In this document: one piece after another, positions 1 to 7,179 of the stretch
Position numbering within the stretch: the first letter of the stretch is position 1
How the letters are laid out: every line of letters begins with the position of its first letter
NCBI RefSeq assembly: GCF_030758955.1
Contig: NZ_CP132360.1
Coordinates: 77,467 to 141,466, forward strand
DNA: 64,000 nucleotides
Direction of reading: 5' to 3'
From: Agrococcus beijingensis
GTDB taxonomy: Bacteria; Actinomycetota; Actinomycetes; Actinomycetales; Microbacteriaceae
Translations under genes and position numbers: made by a program
The notes under the pieces: model-generated
Told to the model about the DNA's origin: nothing
Databases searched by the model: none
The model's input: only the letters and a program-made list of their open reading frames with translations

Positions 1-2
1 CG

Positions 3-350
3 GCCGCCCTCGTCGACGACGGCCGCGTCGTCTCCGGCGCCAACATCGAGAACGCGGCCTACGGCGTGACGCTGTGCGCCGAGTGCTCGCTCGTCAGCGC
101 GCTGATCATGGGCGGCGGCGGCAAGCTGGTCGCGTTCTCCTGCGTCAACGGCGCGGGCGAGCGGCTCATGCCGTGCGGCCGCTGCCGGCAGCTGCTCTCG
201 GAGCACGCGGCGCCCGGCATGCTGCTCGACACGGTGAGCGGCATCCGCACCATGGCAGAGGTGCTGCCGGATGCGTTCGGCCCGGGAGCGCTCGACGACT
301 ACGCCGCGCAGACGGCCGGCACGCAGCAGACAGGAGCAGCCGGTGGCTGA
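3..350 (+). CDS. cdd: Cytidine deaminase, C-terminal part (5' end outside window)
   Basis: Hydrolyses cytidine and deoxycytidine to uridine and deoxyuridine in pyrimidine salvage. The 115 visible residues contain the zinc-binding and catalytic signature: NIENAAYGVTLCAEC with the Cys-Ala-Glu triad, followed 24 residues on by PCGRC, which supplies the other two zinc cysteines. This is the usual arrangement of the homotetrameric cytidine deaminases. The reading frame is open from the window edge, so the start lies upstream. The stop codon overlaps the GTG start of deoA, so the two are translationally coupled and act in sequence: deamination, then phosphorolysis of the product. The short C-terminal extension after ALDDY is rich in Gln, Thr and Ala and is not part of the fold. 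Confidence 0.96.
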   Translation, partial: AALVDDGRVVSGANIENAAYGVTLCAECSLVSALIMGGGGKLVAFSCVNGAGERLMPCGRCRQLLSEHAAPGMLLDTVSGIRTMAEVLPDAFGPGALDDYAAQTAGTQQTGAAGG

Positions 351-1632
351 GGCATTCGACGCGGTCGACATCATCCGCACCAAGCGCGACCGCGGGTCGC
401 TCTCGACCGAGCAGATCGACTGGCTCATCGACGCCTACACGCGCGGCTACGTCGACGACCCGCAGATGGCGGCGCTGACGATGGCGATCCTGCTGAACGG
501 CATGGAGCGGCGCGAGATCCACGACCTGACGATGGCGATGATCGCCTCGGGCGAGCGCATGGACTTCTCGTCGCTCGAGGCGCCGACGGTCGACAAGCAC
601 TCCACGGGCGGCGTGGGCGACAAGATCACGCTGCCGCTCATGCCGCTGGTCGCCGCGTTCGGCGCGGCCGTGCCGCAGCTCTCGGGGCGCGGCCTCGGCC
701 ACACCGGGGGCACGCTCGACAAGCTCGAGTCGATCCCCGGCTGGCGCGCCGATCTCACGAACGCCGAGATGCTCGAGCAGCTGCGCACCGTCGGCGGCGT
801 CGTCTGCGCGGCCGGTCCGGGCCTGGCGCCGGCCGACAAGCGGCTCTACGCGCTGCGCGACATCACCGGCACCGTCGAGGCGATCCCGCTCATCGCATCG
901 TCGATCATGTCGAAGAAGATCGCCGAGGGCACCGGCGCGCTGGTGCTCGACGTGAAGTTCGGCTCCGGCGCGTTCATGCAGGAGTTCGAGCGGGCGCGCG
1001 AGCTGGCGCTGACGATGGTCGAGCTGGGCCGCGACGCGGGCGTCGAGACGCGCGCGCTGCTCACCACCATGGACACGCCGCTGGGCCTCGCGATCGGCAA
1101 CGCCAACGAGGTGCGCGAGTCGGTCGAGGTGCTCGCGGGCGGTGGGCCGGCCGACGTGGTCGAGCTCACGGTGGCGCTGGCGCGCGAGATGCTGGATGCG
1201 GTGGGCAAGGGCGATGCGGATGTCGAGGCCGCGCTCGCCGACGGCCGGGCGATGGACGTCTGGCGCCGCTTCGTGATCGCCCAAGGCGGCGACCCGGATG
1301 CCGCGCTGCCGGTCGCGAAGGAGACGCACACCGTCGTCGCCGACGCGGACGGCGTGCTCGCCCGCCAGGAGGCGCTGCCCTTCGGCATCGCCGCGTGGCG
1401 CCTGGGCGCCGGCCGTGCCCGCGCGAGCGACCCGGTCGTGCACGCCGCGGGCATCGACCTGCACGTGAAGCCGGGCGACGCGGTGCAGAAGGGCGACCCG
1501 CTCTGGACCATCTCGGCCGACGACGAGACGCGCATCCCGCGCGCGCTCGAGGCGCTCGAGGGCGCGTGGGAGCTGGCCCCGGTCGGCACCGAGATCACCG
1601 TGCCGCCGATCGTGCGGGAGCGCATCGCCTAG
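343..1632 (+). CDS. deoA: Thymidine / pyrimidine-nucleoside phosphorylase
   Basis: Phosphorolyses thymidine, deoxyuridine or uridine to the base and (deoxy)ribose-1-phosphate. It is 429 residues long, the normal family size. It shows KHSTGGVGDK at about residues 85-94 (phosphate site) and the family signature SGRGLGHTGGTLDKLE at about 114-129, then the alpha/beta domain with KKIAEGTGALVLDVKFGSG. The GTG start at 343 was chosen because it overlaps the cdd stop and gives the usual N-terminus (AEAFDAVDIIRTKRD); a longer frame from 271 adds only arginine-rich shadow sequence. Which pyrimidine nucleoside it prefers cannot be read from sequence. Its sugar-1-phosphate product would be handled by the phosphomutase encoded at 3742-5415. 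Confidence 0.95.
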   Translation: MAEAFDAVDIIRTKRDRGSLSTEQIDWLIDAYTRGYVDDPQMAALTMAILLNGMERREIHDLTMAMIASGERMDFSSLEAPTVDKHSTGGVGDKITLPLMPLVAAFGAAVPQLSGRGLGHTGGTLDKLESIPGWRADLTNAEMLEQLRTVGGVVCAAGPGLAPADKRLYALRDITGTVEAIPLIASSIMSKKIAEGTGALVLDVKFGSGAFMQEFERARELALTMVELGRDAGVETRALLTTMDTPLGLAIGNANEVRESVEVLAGGGPADVVELTVALAREMLDAVGKGDADVEAALADGRAMDVWRRFVIAQGGDPDAALPVAKETHTVVADADGVLARQEALPFGIAAWRLGAGRARASDPVVHAAGIDLHVKPGDAVQKGDPLWTISADDETRIPRALEALEGAWELAPVGTEITVPPIVRERIA

Positions 1633-1727
1633 GAGCGCGGCTCCCAGTCGGCACCCAGCCATCTCTCAACCCGGCGCCGCCGCGCGGTGATTGGGTCGAC
1701 GCATCCACTTGCATCGAAGGAGCACCC

Positions 1728-2060
1728 GTGACCGATCCCCAGCACCCGACCATGCGGCCGTACGGCGAGGCGACCCAGCCGATGCACGGCTACAGCGGCG
1801 CGCCCGCCGAGCCGAGGACGCTCAGCATCGTCAGCCTCGTGCTCGGCCTCGCGTCGATCTTCATCGGCGGCTCGATCCTCGTGCCGATCGCCGGCATCGT
1901 CGTCGGCGTCATGGCGCGCAAGCGGGAGCCCGCGGGCCGGACGATGGCGCTGTGGGGCATCTGGCTGAGCGTCGCGATGCTGGTGCTGTGGGCGCTGCTG
2001 TGGATCGTCGCCGGCGGGCTGATCCTCGCCGCGATCGGACTCGCGGGCGCCTCGGTCTGA
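1728..2060 (+). CDS. Small membrane protein, DUF4190-like
   Basis: A 110-residue protein of unknown function. The first 28 residues are polar and Pro/Gln-rich (TDPQHPTMRPYGEATQPMHG), followed by two hydrophobic segments: TLSIVSLVLGLASIFIGGSI extended by LVPIAGIVVGVMA, and MALWGIWLSVAMLVLWALLW onward to the C-terminus. The first segment and the GGSILVPIAGIVVGVMARKRE stretch resemble DUF4190-type membrane proteins of actinobacteria. The GTG start is set by an AAGGAG ribosome-binding site at 1717-1722. It lies between deoA and add but has its own gap on both sides, and a role in nucleoside uptake is only a guess from position. Confidence 0.75.
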   Translation: MTDPQHPTMRPYGEATQPMHGYSGAPAEPRTLSIVSLVLGLASIFIGGSILVPIAGIVVGVMARKREPAGRTMALWGIWLSVAMLVLWALLWIVAGGLILAAIGLAGASV

Positions 2061-2097
2061 CTCCGCACCGAGGCCGTGTCGGCGGCGCGCGGGCCGG

Positions 2098-2103
2098 TAG
2101 CAT
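2098..2103 (+). promoter_or_regulatory. Putative -10 box (TAGCAT) of add
   Basis: TAGCAT fits the actinobacterial TANNNT pattern and lies about 50 bp before the add start, which would leave a leader of roughly 40 nt carrying the GGAGG at 2144-2148. No clear -35 is seen. Assigned by pattern and position only. Confidence 0.4.
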
Positions 2104-2152
2104 CGAATCCGGCCGGCACGCGGATGCCAGGCACCCCGATGACGGAGGCGGA

Positions 2153-3259
2153 ATGGCCCGGTACGAGATCGACGGCGTCGACATCCAGACGCTGCCCAAG
2201 GTCAGCCTGCACGACCACCTCGACGGGGGGCTGCGGCCGCAGACCGTGCTCGAGCTGGCCGACGAGATCGGCTTCGAGCTGCCAGCCGGCGACGCGGAGG
2301 CGCTCGGCCGCTGGTTCGCCGAGCAGTCGAACTCCGGCTCGCTGCCCGAGTACCTGAAGACGTTCGACATCACCACCGCGGTCATGCAGACCGAGCACGG
2401 CCTGCAGCGGGTGGCGAAGGAGTTCGTGCTCGACCTCGCCGAGGACGGCGTGATCTACGGCGAGATCCGCTGGGCGCCGGAGCAGCACCTGCAGCGCGGC
2501 CTCACGCTCGACCAGGCCGTCGAGGCCGTGCAGGCCGGCATCGAGGAGGCCATCGACCTGGTCGCGACCCACGGCGGCCGGATCCGCGTCGGCCAGCTGA
2601 TCAGCGCGATGCGCCACCTCGACCGCGCCGACGAGATCGCCGAGCTGGCCCTGCGCCACCGCGACAAGGGCGCGGTCGGCTTCGACATCGCCGGCCCCGA
2701 AGCGGGCTTCCCCGCCTCGCGCCTGCAGTCGGCGTTCGACATCCTCGCCAGGGCGCACTTCCCGACCACCGTGCACGCGGGCGAGGGCGACGGGCTCGCG
2801 AGCATCGACGACGCGCTGTTCGCCGGGCGTGCGCTGCGCCTCGGCCACGGCACGCGCATCGCCGAGGACATCGAGGTCGAGGAGGAGCACGACGACGCGA
2901 TCGTGGTGCGGCTCGGCGAGCTCGCGGAGTGGGTGAAGGAGCGCGAGATCCCGCTCGAGCTCAGCCCCAGCTCGAACCTGCAGACGGGCACGATCGCGCA
3001 GTGGGGCGACTCGCTCGACGCGCACCCGATCGACCTGCTGCTGCAGCTCGGCTTCGCGGTCACCGTGAACCCCGACAACCGCCTGCAGTCGGGCACGACC
3101 CTCACACGCGAGCTGGGCCTCATGGTCGAGACCTTCGACTGGGATCTCGACGACCTCGAGCAGGTCACGCAGAACGCCGCCGCCGGCGCCTTCTGCACGC
3201 TCGAGGAGCGCGAGGAGCTCGCCGACGAGATCGCCGACGGGTTCGACGACCTCCGATGA
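2153..3259 (+). CDS. add: Adenosine deaminase
   Basis: Converts adenosine and deoxyadenosine to inosine and deoxyinosine, feeding the purine nucleoside phosphorylase encoded nearby. The 368-residue protein carries the family's metal and catalytic motifs in order: LHDHLDGGLRP near the N-terminus (HxH zinc ligands), HAGEGDG (zinc His and proton relay), LGHGTRI (catalytic His), SPSSNLQTG and VNPDNRLQSGTTLTREL (the late Asp pair, in this subgroup followed by NRLQSG). The ATG follows GGAGG at 2144-2148. The stop overlaps the start of the EIIA gene by the ATGA arrangement, so the two are in one operon. Confidence 0.95.
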   Translation: MARYEIDGVDIQTLPKVSLHDHLDGGLRPQTVLELADEIGFELPAGDAEALGRWFAEQSNSGSLPEYLKTFDITTAVMQTEHGLQRVAKEFVLDLAEDGVIYGEIRWAPEQHLQRGLTLDQAVEAVQAGIEEAIDLVATHGGRIRVGQLISAMRHLDRADEIAELALRHRDKGAVGFDIAGPEAGFPASRLQSAFDILARAHFPTTVHAGEGDGLASIDDALFAGRALRLGHGTRIAEDIEVEEEHDDAIVVRLGELAEWVKEREIPLELSPSSNLQTGTIAQWGDSLDAHPIDLLLQLGFAVTVNPDNRLQSGTTLTRELGLMVETFDWDLDDLEQVTQNAAAGAFCTLEEREELADEIADGFDDLR

Positions 3260-3693
3260 CCCTGCCGCTCGACGAGGCCACCTTCTCGCCCGGCGTCCAC
3301 GCAGCCGACTGGCGCGCCGCCGTGCGCGCAGCGGGCGTCGACCTGGTGACCGCGAGCGCGGTCGGGCGCGCCTACGTCGACGAGCTGGTGCGCCAGATCG
3401 AGCAGGCCGGCCCGTACTGCGTGGTGGCGCCCGGCGTGGCGGTGCCGCACGCGAAGGCGAGCGCCGTCGTGCGCCGCGACGCCCTGGCGATCGTCGTGCT
3501 CGACGAGCCCGTCTCGTTCGGCCACCCGCACCACGACCCGGTGCGGGTCGTCATCGCGATGGCCGCGCAGAGCCCTCGCCGCCACCTGCAGATGCTCGCC
3601 GAGCTCGCCAACGCCCTGGACGCATCCGGCGTCACCGAGGCGCTCGTGGCCGCCACCGGGCGCGACGAGGCGATCGCGGCGCTGCGCGCCTGA
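3256..3693 (+). CDS. Orphan PTS EIIA domain protein (fructose/mannitol type)
   Basis: A 145-residue stand-alone phosphotransferase EIIA_2-like domain. The phospho-accepting histidine is in the motif CVVAPGVAVPHAKAS (about residues 55-69), matching the GxxxPHA active site of mannitol/fructose and ascorbate EIIA proteins. A second conserved segment is FGHPHHDPVRVVIAMAAQS. No EIIB or EIIC gene is near. The ATG overlaps the add stop (ATGA), so it is translated with adenosine deaminase. This may reflect a regulatory or unknown sugar-PTS link to nucleoside catabolism; whether the protein is phosphorylated by HPr is not known. It converges on the phosphomutase gene, with a short GC-rich gap between. 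Confidence 0.85.
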   Translation: MTLPLDEATFSPGVHAADWRAAVRAAGVDLVTASAVGRAYVDELVRQIEQAGPYCVVAPGVAVPHAKASAVVRRDALAIVVLDEPVSFGHPHHDPVRVVIAMAAQSPRRHLQMLAELANALDASGVTEALVAATGRDEAIAALRA

Positions 3694-3741
3694 GCCGGGC
3701 GACGGTGCCGCGCGCCCGAGGCTCGCGACCGTGCCGCGCCA

Positions 3742-5415
3742 CTACTGCAGCAGCGGCCGCACCGCCTCGGCGATCGCGGCCACGCGCTCGCGCGCACGAC
3801 GGATGCGGGCGGCAGGGGGGCCGTCGGCGCTCGTCGCGTCGATGTAGACCTTCACCTTCGGCTCGGTGCCGCTCGGCCGCACCATGACCCGCGAGCCGTC
3901 GTCGAGCGTGAAGCGCAGGATGTCGCCGATCTCGCCGTGCTCGGGCAGCGACAGGTCGTCGGCGGCGAGCACGGCCGCGCCCGCCAGCTCGGTCGGCGGC
4001 GTCTGCCGCAGCGCCGCCATGGTGGCCGGGATGCGCGCGAGGTCGGTGACGCGCACGCTCACCTGCCCGGACTCGAAGGCGCCGAACTCGCCGGCGAGCG
4101 CCAGCAGCTCCTCGGTGAGCGACGAGCCGCGCTCCTGCAGCTCGCTCGCAAGGGTGAGGATGCGCACGAGCGCCGAGATGCCGTCCTTGTCGCGCACGGT
4201 GCCGGGGTTCACGAGGTAGCCGAGCGCCTCCTCGTAGCCGTAGACGAGGCCGGGCACGCGCGAGACCCACTTGAAGCCCGTGAGCGTCTGCACGAACTCG
4301 AGCCCGTGGGCGGCGGCGATCGCGCCGAGGCCGGGGGAGGAGACGATCGACGCGGCGAGCACGCCGCGTCCGCCGGCGGCGCGCGCGGCGTCCCAGCCCA
4401 GCAGCAGCCCCACCTCGTTGCCGGTGAGCATGCGCCATCCGGCGGGGGCGGCGTCGTCCGGCACGGCCACCGCGAGCCGGTCGGCGTCGGGGTCGTTCGC
4501 GAGGATCAGCTCGGCGCCCTCTGCGGTCGCGAGGGCCATCGCCAGGTCGAGTGCGCCCGGCTCCTCGGGGTTGGGGAAGGCGACCGTCGGGAACGCGCCG
4601 TCGGGCTCGGCCTGCTCGGGCACCGGGATCACGGCCGGGAAGCCGGCCGCGGCCAGCACCGCGCGCACCGTCTCGAGGCCGACGCCGTGCATGGGCGTGT
4701 AGACGACCCTCGGGCCGGTCGCTCCGGCGAGGCCCTGGTCGGGCTGGCCGATCGCGGCGGTGGCGGCGACGTAGGCGTCGACGACGCCCTCGCCGGCCAC
4801 CTCGACGCTGCCGCGCGGGTAGTCGGCCACCGGCGTCTGCGCCGCCTCTTCGATGCGGGCGGCGATCTCGCCGTCGACCGGCGGCACGATCTGGCTGCCC
4901 TCGTCGGCGCCACCCAGGTAGACCTTGTAGCCGTTGTCCTGCGGCGGGTTGTGGCTCGCGGTCACCATCACGCCTGCGCTCACGCCCAGGTGCCGCACGG
5001 CGAACGCGGTCACCGGCGTCGGCAGCAGCCGCGGCAGCAGGATCGCGCGCACGCCCGCGCCCGCGAAGACCTCCGCCGCCTCGCGGGCGAACTGCGCCGA
5101 GCCGCGCCGGCCGTCCCAGCCGATCACGACCGACGGGTGCGCCTCGCGCTCGACGAGGAATCGGGCGAGGCCCGCGGATGCCTGCTGGACGACGACGCTG
5201 TTCATGCGGTTGGGCCCGGGGCCCAGACGGCCCCGCAGCCCGGCCGTGCCGAACTGCAGGCGCCCGCGGAACGCATCCGCGAGCTCGATCGTCGCCGCGT
5301 CGTCGTCGGCCTCGGCCGCGGCGATCGTCGCCTCGAGCTCGGCGCGGGTCGCCTCGTCGGGGTCGGCGGCCGCCCAGGCGCGCGCGAGCGTCAGCGCTTC
5401 GTGCGAGGCGCTCAT
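3742..5415 (-). CDS. Phosphomutase of the phosphoglucomutase/phosphomannomutase family (phosphopentomutase candidate)
   Basis: Alpha-D-phosphohexomutase superfamily enzyme, 557 residues, with all four domains: the substrate-entry loop FGTAGLRGRLGPGPNRMN (55-72), the phosphoserine loop TASHNPPQDNGYK (Ser154), the metal loop NDPDADR (Asp308, 310 and 312), the sugar-specificity loop VYGYEEALGY (about 391-400) and the phosphate loop RPSGTEPKVKVY near the C-terminus. It starts inside the stop codon of pnp (ATGA), which suggests it interconverts ribose-1-phosphate and ribose-5-phosphate made by nucleoside phosphorylases, a job done by this family in several Gram-positives. Phosphoglucomutase activity is equally compatible with the sequence. 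The 557-residue size is that of the Pgm2/PgcA-like branch, not of E. coli DeoB. Confidence 0.9.
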   Translation of the reverse strand: MSASHEALTLARAWAAADPDEATRAELEATIAAAEADDDAATIELADAFRGRLQFGTAGLRGRLGPGPNRMNSVVVQQASAGLARFLVEREAHPSVVIGWDGRRGSAQFAREAAEVFAGAGVRAILLPRLLPTPVTAFAVRHLGVSAGVMVTASHNPPQDNGYKVYLGGADEGSQIVPPVDGEIAARIEEAAQTPVADYPRGSVEVAGEGVVDAYVAATAAIGQPDQGLAGATGPRVVYTPMHGVGLETVRAVLAAAGFPAVIPVPEQAEPDGAFPTVAFPNPEEPGALDLAMALATAEGAELILANDPDADRLAVAVPDDAAPAGWRMLTGNEVGLLLGWDAARAAGGRGVLAASIVSSPGLGAIAAAHGLEFVQTLTGFKWVSRVPGLVYGYEEALGYLVNPGTVRDKDGISALVRILTLASELQERGSSLTEELLALAGEFGAFESGQVSVRVTDLARIPATMAALRQTPPTELAGAAVLAADDLSLPEHGEIGDILRFTLDDGSRVMVRPSGTEPKVKVYIDATSADGPPAARIRRARERVAAIAEAVRPLLQ

Positions 5416-6242
5416 GCCTGCGCGCCGATCGCCGCCACCACGTCGGCGAGCAGGCGCCCGAGCCTGCCCTCGGCCTCGCGGCCCGCCTCGATCACCTCGG
5501 CGTGCGAGAGCGGCGTGGTCTGGATGCCCGCGGCGAGGTTGGTGATCAGGCTCAGGCCCAGCACCTCCATGCCGGCCTCGCGCGCGGCGATCGCCTCGAG
5601 CGCGGTCGACATGCCGCAGATGTGGCCGCCGATCGCCTTCGCCATCTGCACCTCGGCGGGCGTCTCGTAGTGGGGGCCGCGGAACTGCACGTAGACGCCC
5701 TCGTCGAGGCTGGCGTCGACCGTGCGGGCGACGTCGCGCAGGCGCGGCGAGTAGAGGTCGGTGAGGTCGACGAAGGTGGCGCCCTCGAGCGGCGAGTCGG
5801 CGGTGAGGTTGATGTGGTCGCTGATGAGCACCGGCTGGCCGGGCGTCCAGTGCGGCTTGATGCCGCCGGCGCCGTTCGTCAGCACCATCACGGTCGCGCC
5901 CGCGGCGGCGGCGGTGCGCACCGAGTGCACCACCCGGCGCACGCCGTGGCCCTCGTAGTAGTGGGTGCGCGCGCCGATCACGAGCGCGCGGCGGCCGTCG
6001 TCGAGCAGGATCGAGCGCAGCGTGCCCACGTGCCCCTCGAGCGCGGGCTTCGAGAAGCCGGTGATGTCGGTCGCGGGGATCGTGTGCGTCGTCTCGCCGA
6101 TCAGGTCGGCGGCCTTCGCCCAGCCGGAGCCCAGGGTGAGGGCGATGTCGTGGCGGTCGACGCCGGTGATGCGGCGGATGTCGTCGGCGGCCTGGCGGGC
6201 GACCTCGCGCGGGTCGGCGGGCTGGTCGAGCGGGTGCGTCAT
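5412..6242 (-). CDS. punA: Purine nucleoside phosphorylase (trimeric, PNP type)
   Basis: Phosphorolyses inosine, guanosine and their deoxy forms to base and (deoxy)ribose-1-phosphate. 276 residues, as expected for the trimeric PNP/MTAP family. Visible motifs are TLGSGWAKAAD (phosphate loop), VLTNGAGGIKP, ISDHINLT, QFRGPHYETPAEVQMAK and GGHICGMSTALEAIAAREAG, then LSLITNLAAGI near the C-terminus. The start at 6242 was chosen over longer upstream frames because those run into the tandem repeat, and because TAGAGT at 6250-6255 is 7 nt upstream, giving a leaderless transcript. It is the first gene of a two-gene operon with the phosphomutase. Confidence 0.94.
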   Translation of the reverse strand: MTHPLDQPADPREVARQAADDIRRITGVDRHDIALTLGSGWAKAADLIGETTHTIPATDITGFSKPALEGHVGTLRSILLDDGRRALVIGARTHYYEGHGVRRVVHSVRTAAAAGATVMVLTNGAGGIKPHWTPGQPVLISDHINLTADSPLEGATFVDLTDLYSPRLRDVARTVDASLDEGVYVQFRGPHYETPAEVQMAKAIGGHICGMSTALEAIAAREAGMEVLGLSLITNLAAGIQTTPLSHAEVIEAGREAEGRLGRLLADVVAAIGAQA

Positions 6243-6249
6243 GGCGCCC

Positions 6250-6255
6250 ACTCTA
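6250..6255 (-). promoter_or_regulatory. Putative leaderless -10 box (TAGAGT) of punA
   Basis: On the minus strand TAGAGT ends 7 nt before the ATG at 6242, the spacing seen at many starts in this window and expected if transcription begins at the start codon. There is no purine-rich ribosome-binding site in between. Confidence 0.55.
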
Positions 6256-6281
6256 GAGGCGGGGCCCCCGACCCTCGCCCC

Positions 6282-6412
6282 GTGCCCCGCGCGCACAACG
6301 CAAGCCTGGCGCTCGCCCCGCGCGCACAACGCAAGCCCGGCGCTCGCCCCCGCGCGCACAACGCAAGCCCGGCGCGCGTCCCCGCGCGCACAACGCAAGC
6401 CCGGCGCGCGGA
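6282..6412. repeat. Tandem array of four 31-32 bp units
   Basis: Four near-identical units begin at 6291, 6322, 6354 and 6386, each with the core GCGCACAACGCAAGC followed by CYGGCGC and a C-rich spacer. Unit length is 31, 32 and 32 bp. The array lies between the divergent punA and yaeQ genes, upstream of the punA promoter. It is not a CRISPR: the spacers are short, near-identical and not unique. The same core recurs at 27247 and, inverted, at 27325, and imperfectly inverted at 6462-6480, so the array is a local expansion of a dispersed element. Confidence 0.9.
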
Positions 6413-6461
6413 TCGATGGGCGCGCCGAGCATCGCGACCGCAGCGGCCGCGCGAACGGGCT

Positions 6462-6480
6462 GCCCGGCTTGCGTCGTGCT
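6462..6480 (-). repeat. Imperfect inverted copy of the 32-bp unit core
   Basis: GCCCGGCTTGCGTCGTGCT is close to the reverse complement of the repeat core of the array just upstream. With the array it can form alternative hairpins. It lies about 40 bp before the yaeQ promoter. Confidence 0.6.
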
Positions 6481-6515
6481 GAGCGGCGGCGGCGGTGAGT
6501 CGAGCGCCGCGCACC

Positions 6516-6521
6516 TAGGCT
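6516..6521 (+). promoter_or_regulatory. Putative leaderless -10 box (TAGGCT) of yaeQ
   Basis: TAGGCT ends 8 nt before the ATG at 6530, with no ribosome-binding site between; the flank CCTAGGCTGGAGC is the same as that in front of birA at 38277-38289. Confidence 0.6.
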
Positions 6522-6529
6522 GGAGCACC

Positions 6530-7069
6530 ATGGCCATCGGCGCGACGATCCACACCTTCGAGGTGCAGCTCTCCGACGTCGATCGCGGCGTGTACGAGCA
6601 GCTGTCGCTCAAGGTCGCGCAGCACCCCTCCGAGACGCTCGTGTTCATGGTGACGCGCGTGCTCGCGCTCTGCCTCGAGCACGAGGAGGGCATCGCGTTC
6701 GGCGACGGCATCTCCGGCGGCGACGAGCCCGCGGTGATCGCGCGCGACCTGACCGGTGCGCTGACGGCCTGGATCGAGGTGGGCGCGCCCGACGCCGAGC
6801 GGGTGCACCGGGGCAGCATGGCCGCCGACCGCACCGTCGTCTACACGCACCGCGACCCGGAGAAGGTCGCCGCGCGCTGGGTGGGCAAGCGCATCCATCG
6901 CGCGGAGGACGTGCGGCTGGTCTGGTTCGACGCCGGCTTCGTCGAGGCCGTGGCCGACGCCGTGGCACGGCGCACGGCGCTCACCGTGTCGGTGATGGAG
7001 GGCACGCTCTACGTCGAGGTCAACGGCACGACGCTGACGTCGGCAGTGCACGAGCGTCGCGCGGGCTGA
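6530..7069 (+). CDS. yaeQ: YaeQ family protein
   Basis: A 179-residue member of the YaeQ family, whose fold is a PD-(D/E)XK nuclease-like core but whose function is not established. The family pattern is clear throughout: ATIHTFEVQLSDVDRGVYE at the N-terminus, then LKVAQHPSETLVFMVTRVLA, GISGGDEPAVIARDLTG, WIEVGAPDAERVHRGS and a C-terminal LTVSVMEGTLYVEVNG. The acidic residues of the DEP and WIEVG segments correspond to the nuclease-like site. The ATG at 6530 follows TAGGCT at leaderless spacing and gives the conserved N-terminus. It stands alone, followed by a GAAA-loop hairpin. Confidence 0.88.
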   Translation: MAIGATIHTFEVQLSDVDRGVYEQLSLKVAQHPSETLVFMVTRVLALCLEHEEGIAFGDGISGGDEPAVIARDLTGALTAWIEVGAPDAERVHRGSMAADRTVVYTHRDPEKVAARWVGKRIHRAEDVRLVWFDAGFVEAVADAVARRTALTVSVMEGTLYVEVNGTTLTSAVHERRAG

Positions 7070-7103
7070 TGCCCTCCCCGGTACCGGGGCCCGAGACGGC
7101 CCC

Positions 7104-7142
7104 GGCGCTGGGGTCGCGGCGGAGGGCCGAAAGGCCCTCCGC
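7104..7142 (+). repeat. GAAA-loop hairpin repeat, copy 1 (likely terminator of yaeQ)
   Basis: A perfect 10-bp stem (7119-7128 with 7133-7142) closed by a GAAA tetraloop follows the yaeQ stop. The 5' flank GGCGCTGGGGTCGCGGCGG matches that of a second copy at 27195 with one mismatch, so the hairpin belongs to a repeated element. There is no U-tract, as is common for actinobacterial hairpin terminators; termination is inferred. Confidence 0.7.
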
Positions 7143-7179
7143 TCCAGAGCTCCACCGCGAATGCGCGATGATGGTGCCC

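Noticed and set aside
166..1662. Long open frame of 498 codons on the minus strand opposite deoA
   Set aside because: Rich in Arg, His, Asp and Ala, without any family motif, and opposite a gene with unmistakable motifs. It is a GC-bias shadow, as are the other long antisense frames.
3694..3741. CGACGGTGCCGCGC / CGACCGTGCCGCGCC similarity considered as a terminator
   Set aside because: It is a direct, not inverted, arrangement, so no hairpin is supported.
6282..6412. Tandem array considered as a CRISPR
   Set aside because: Only four units, spacers nearly identical and shorter than CRISPR spacers, no cas gene, and the same core is dispersed singly elsewhere.
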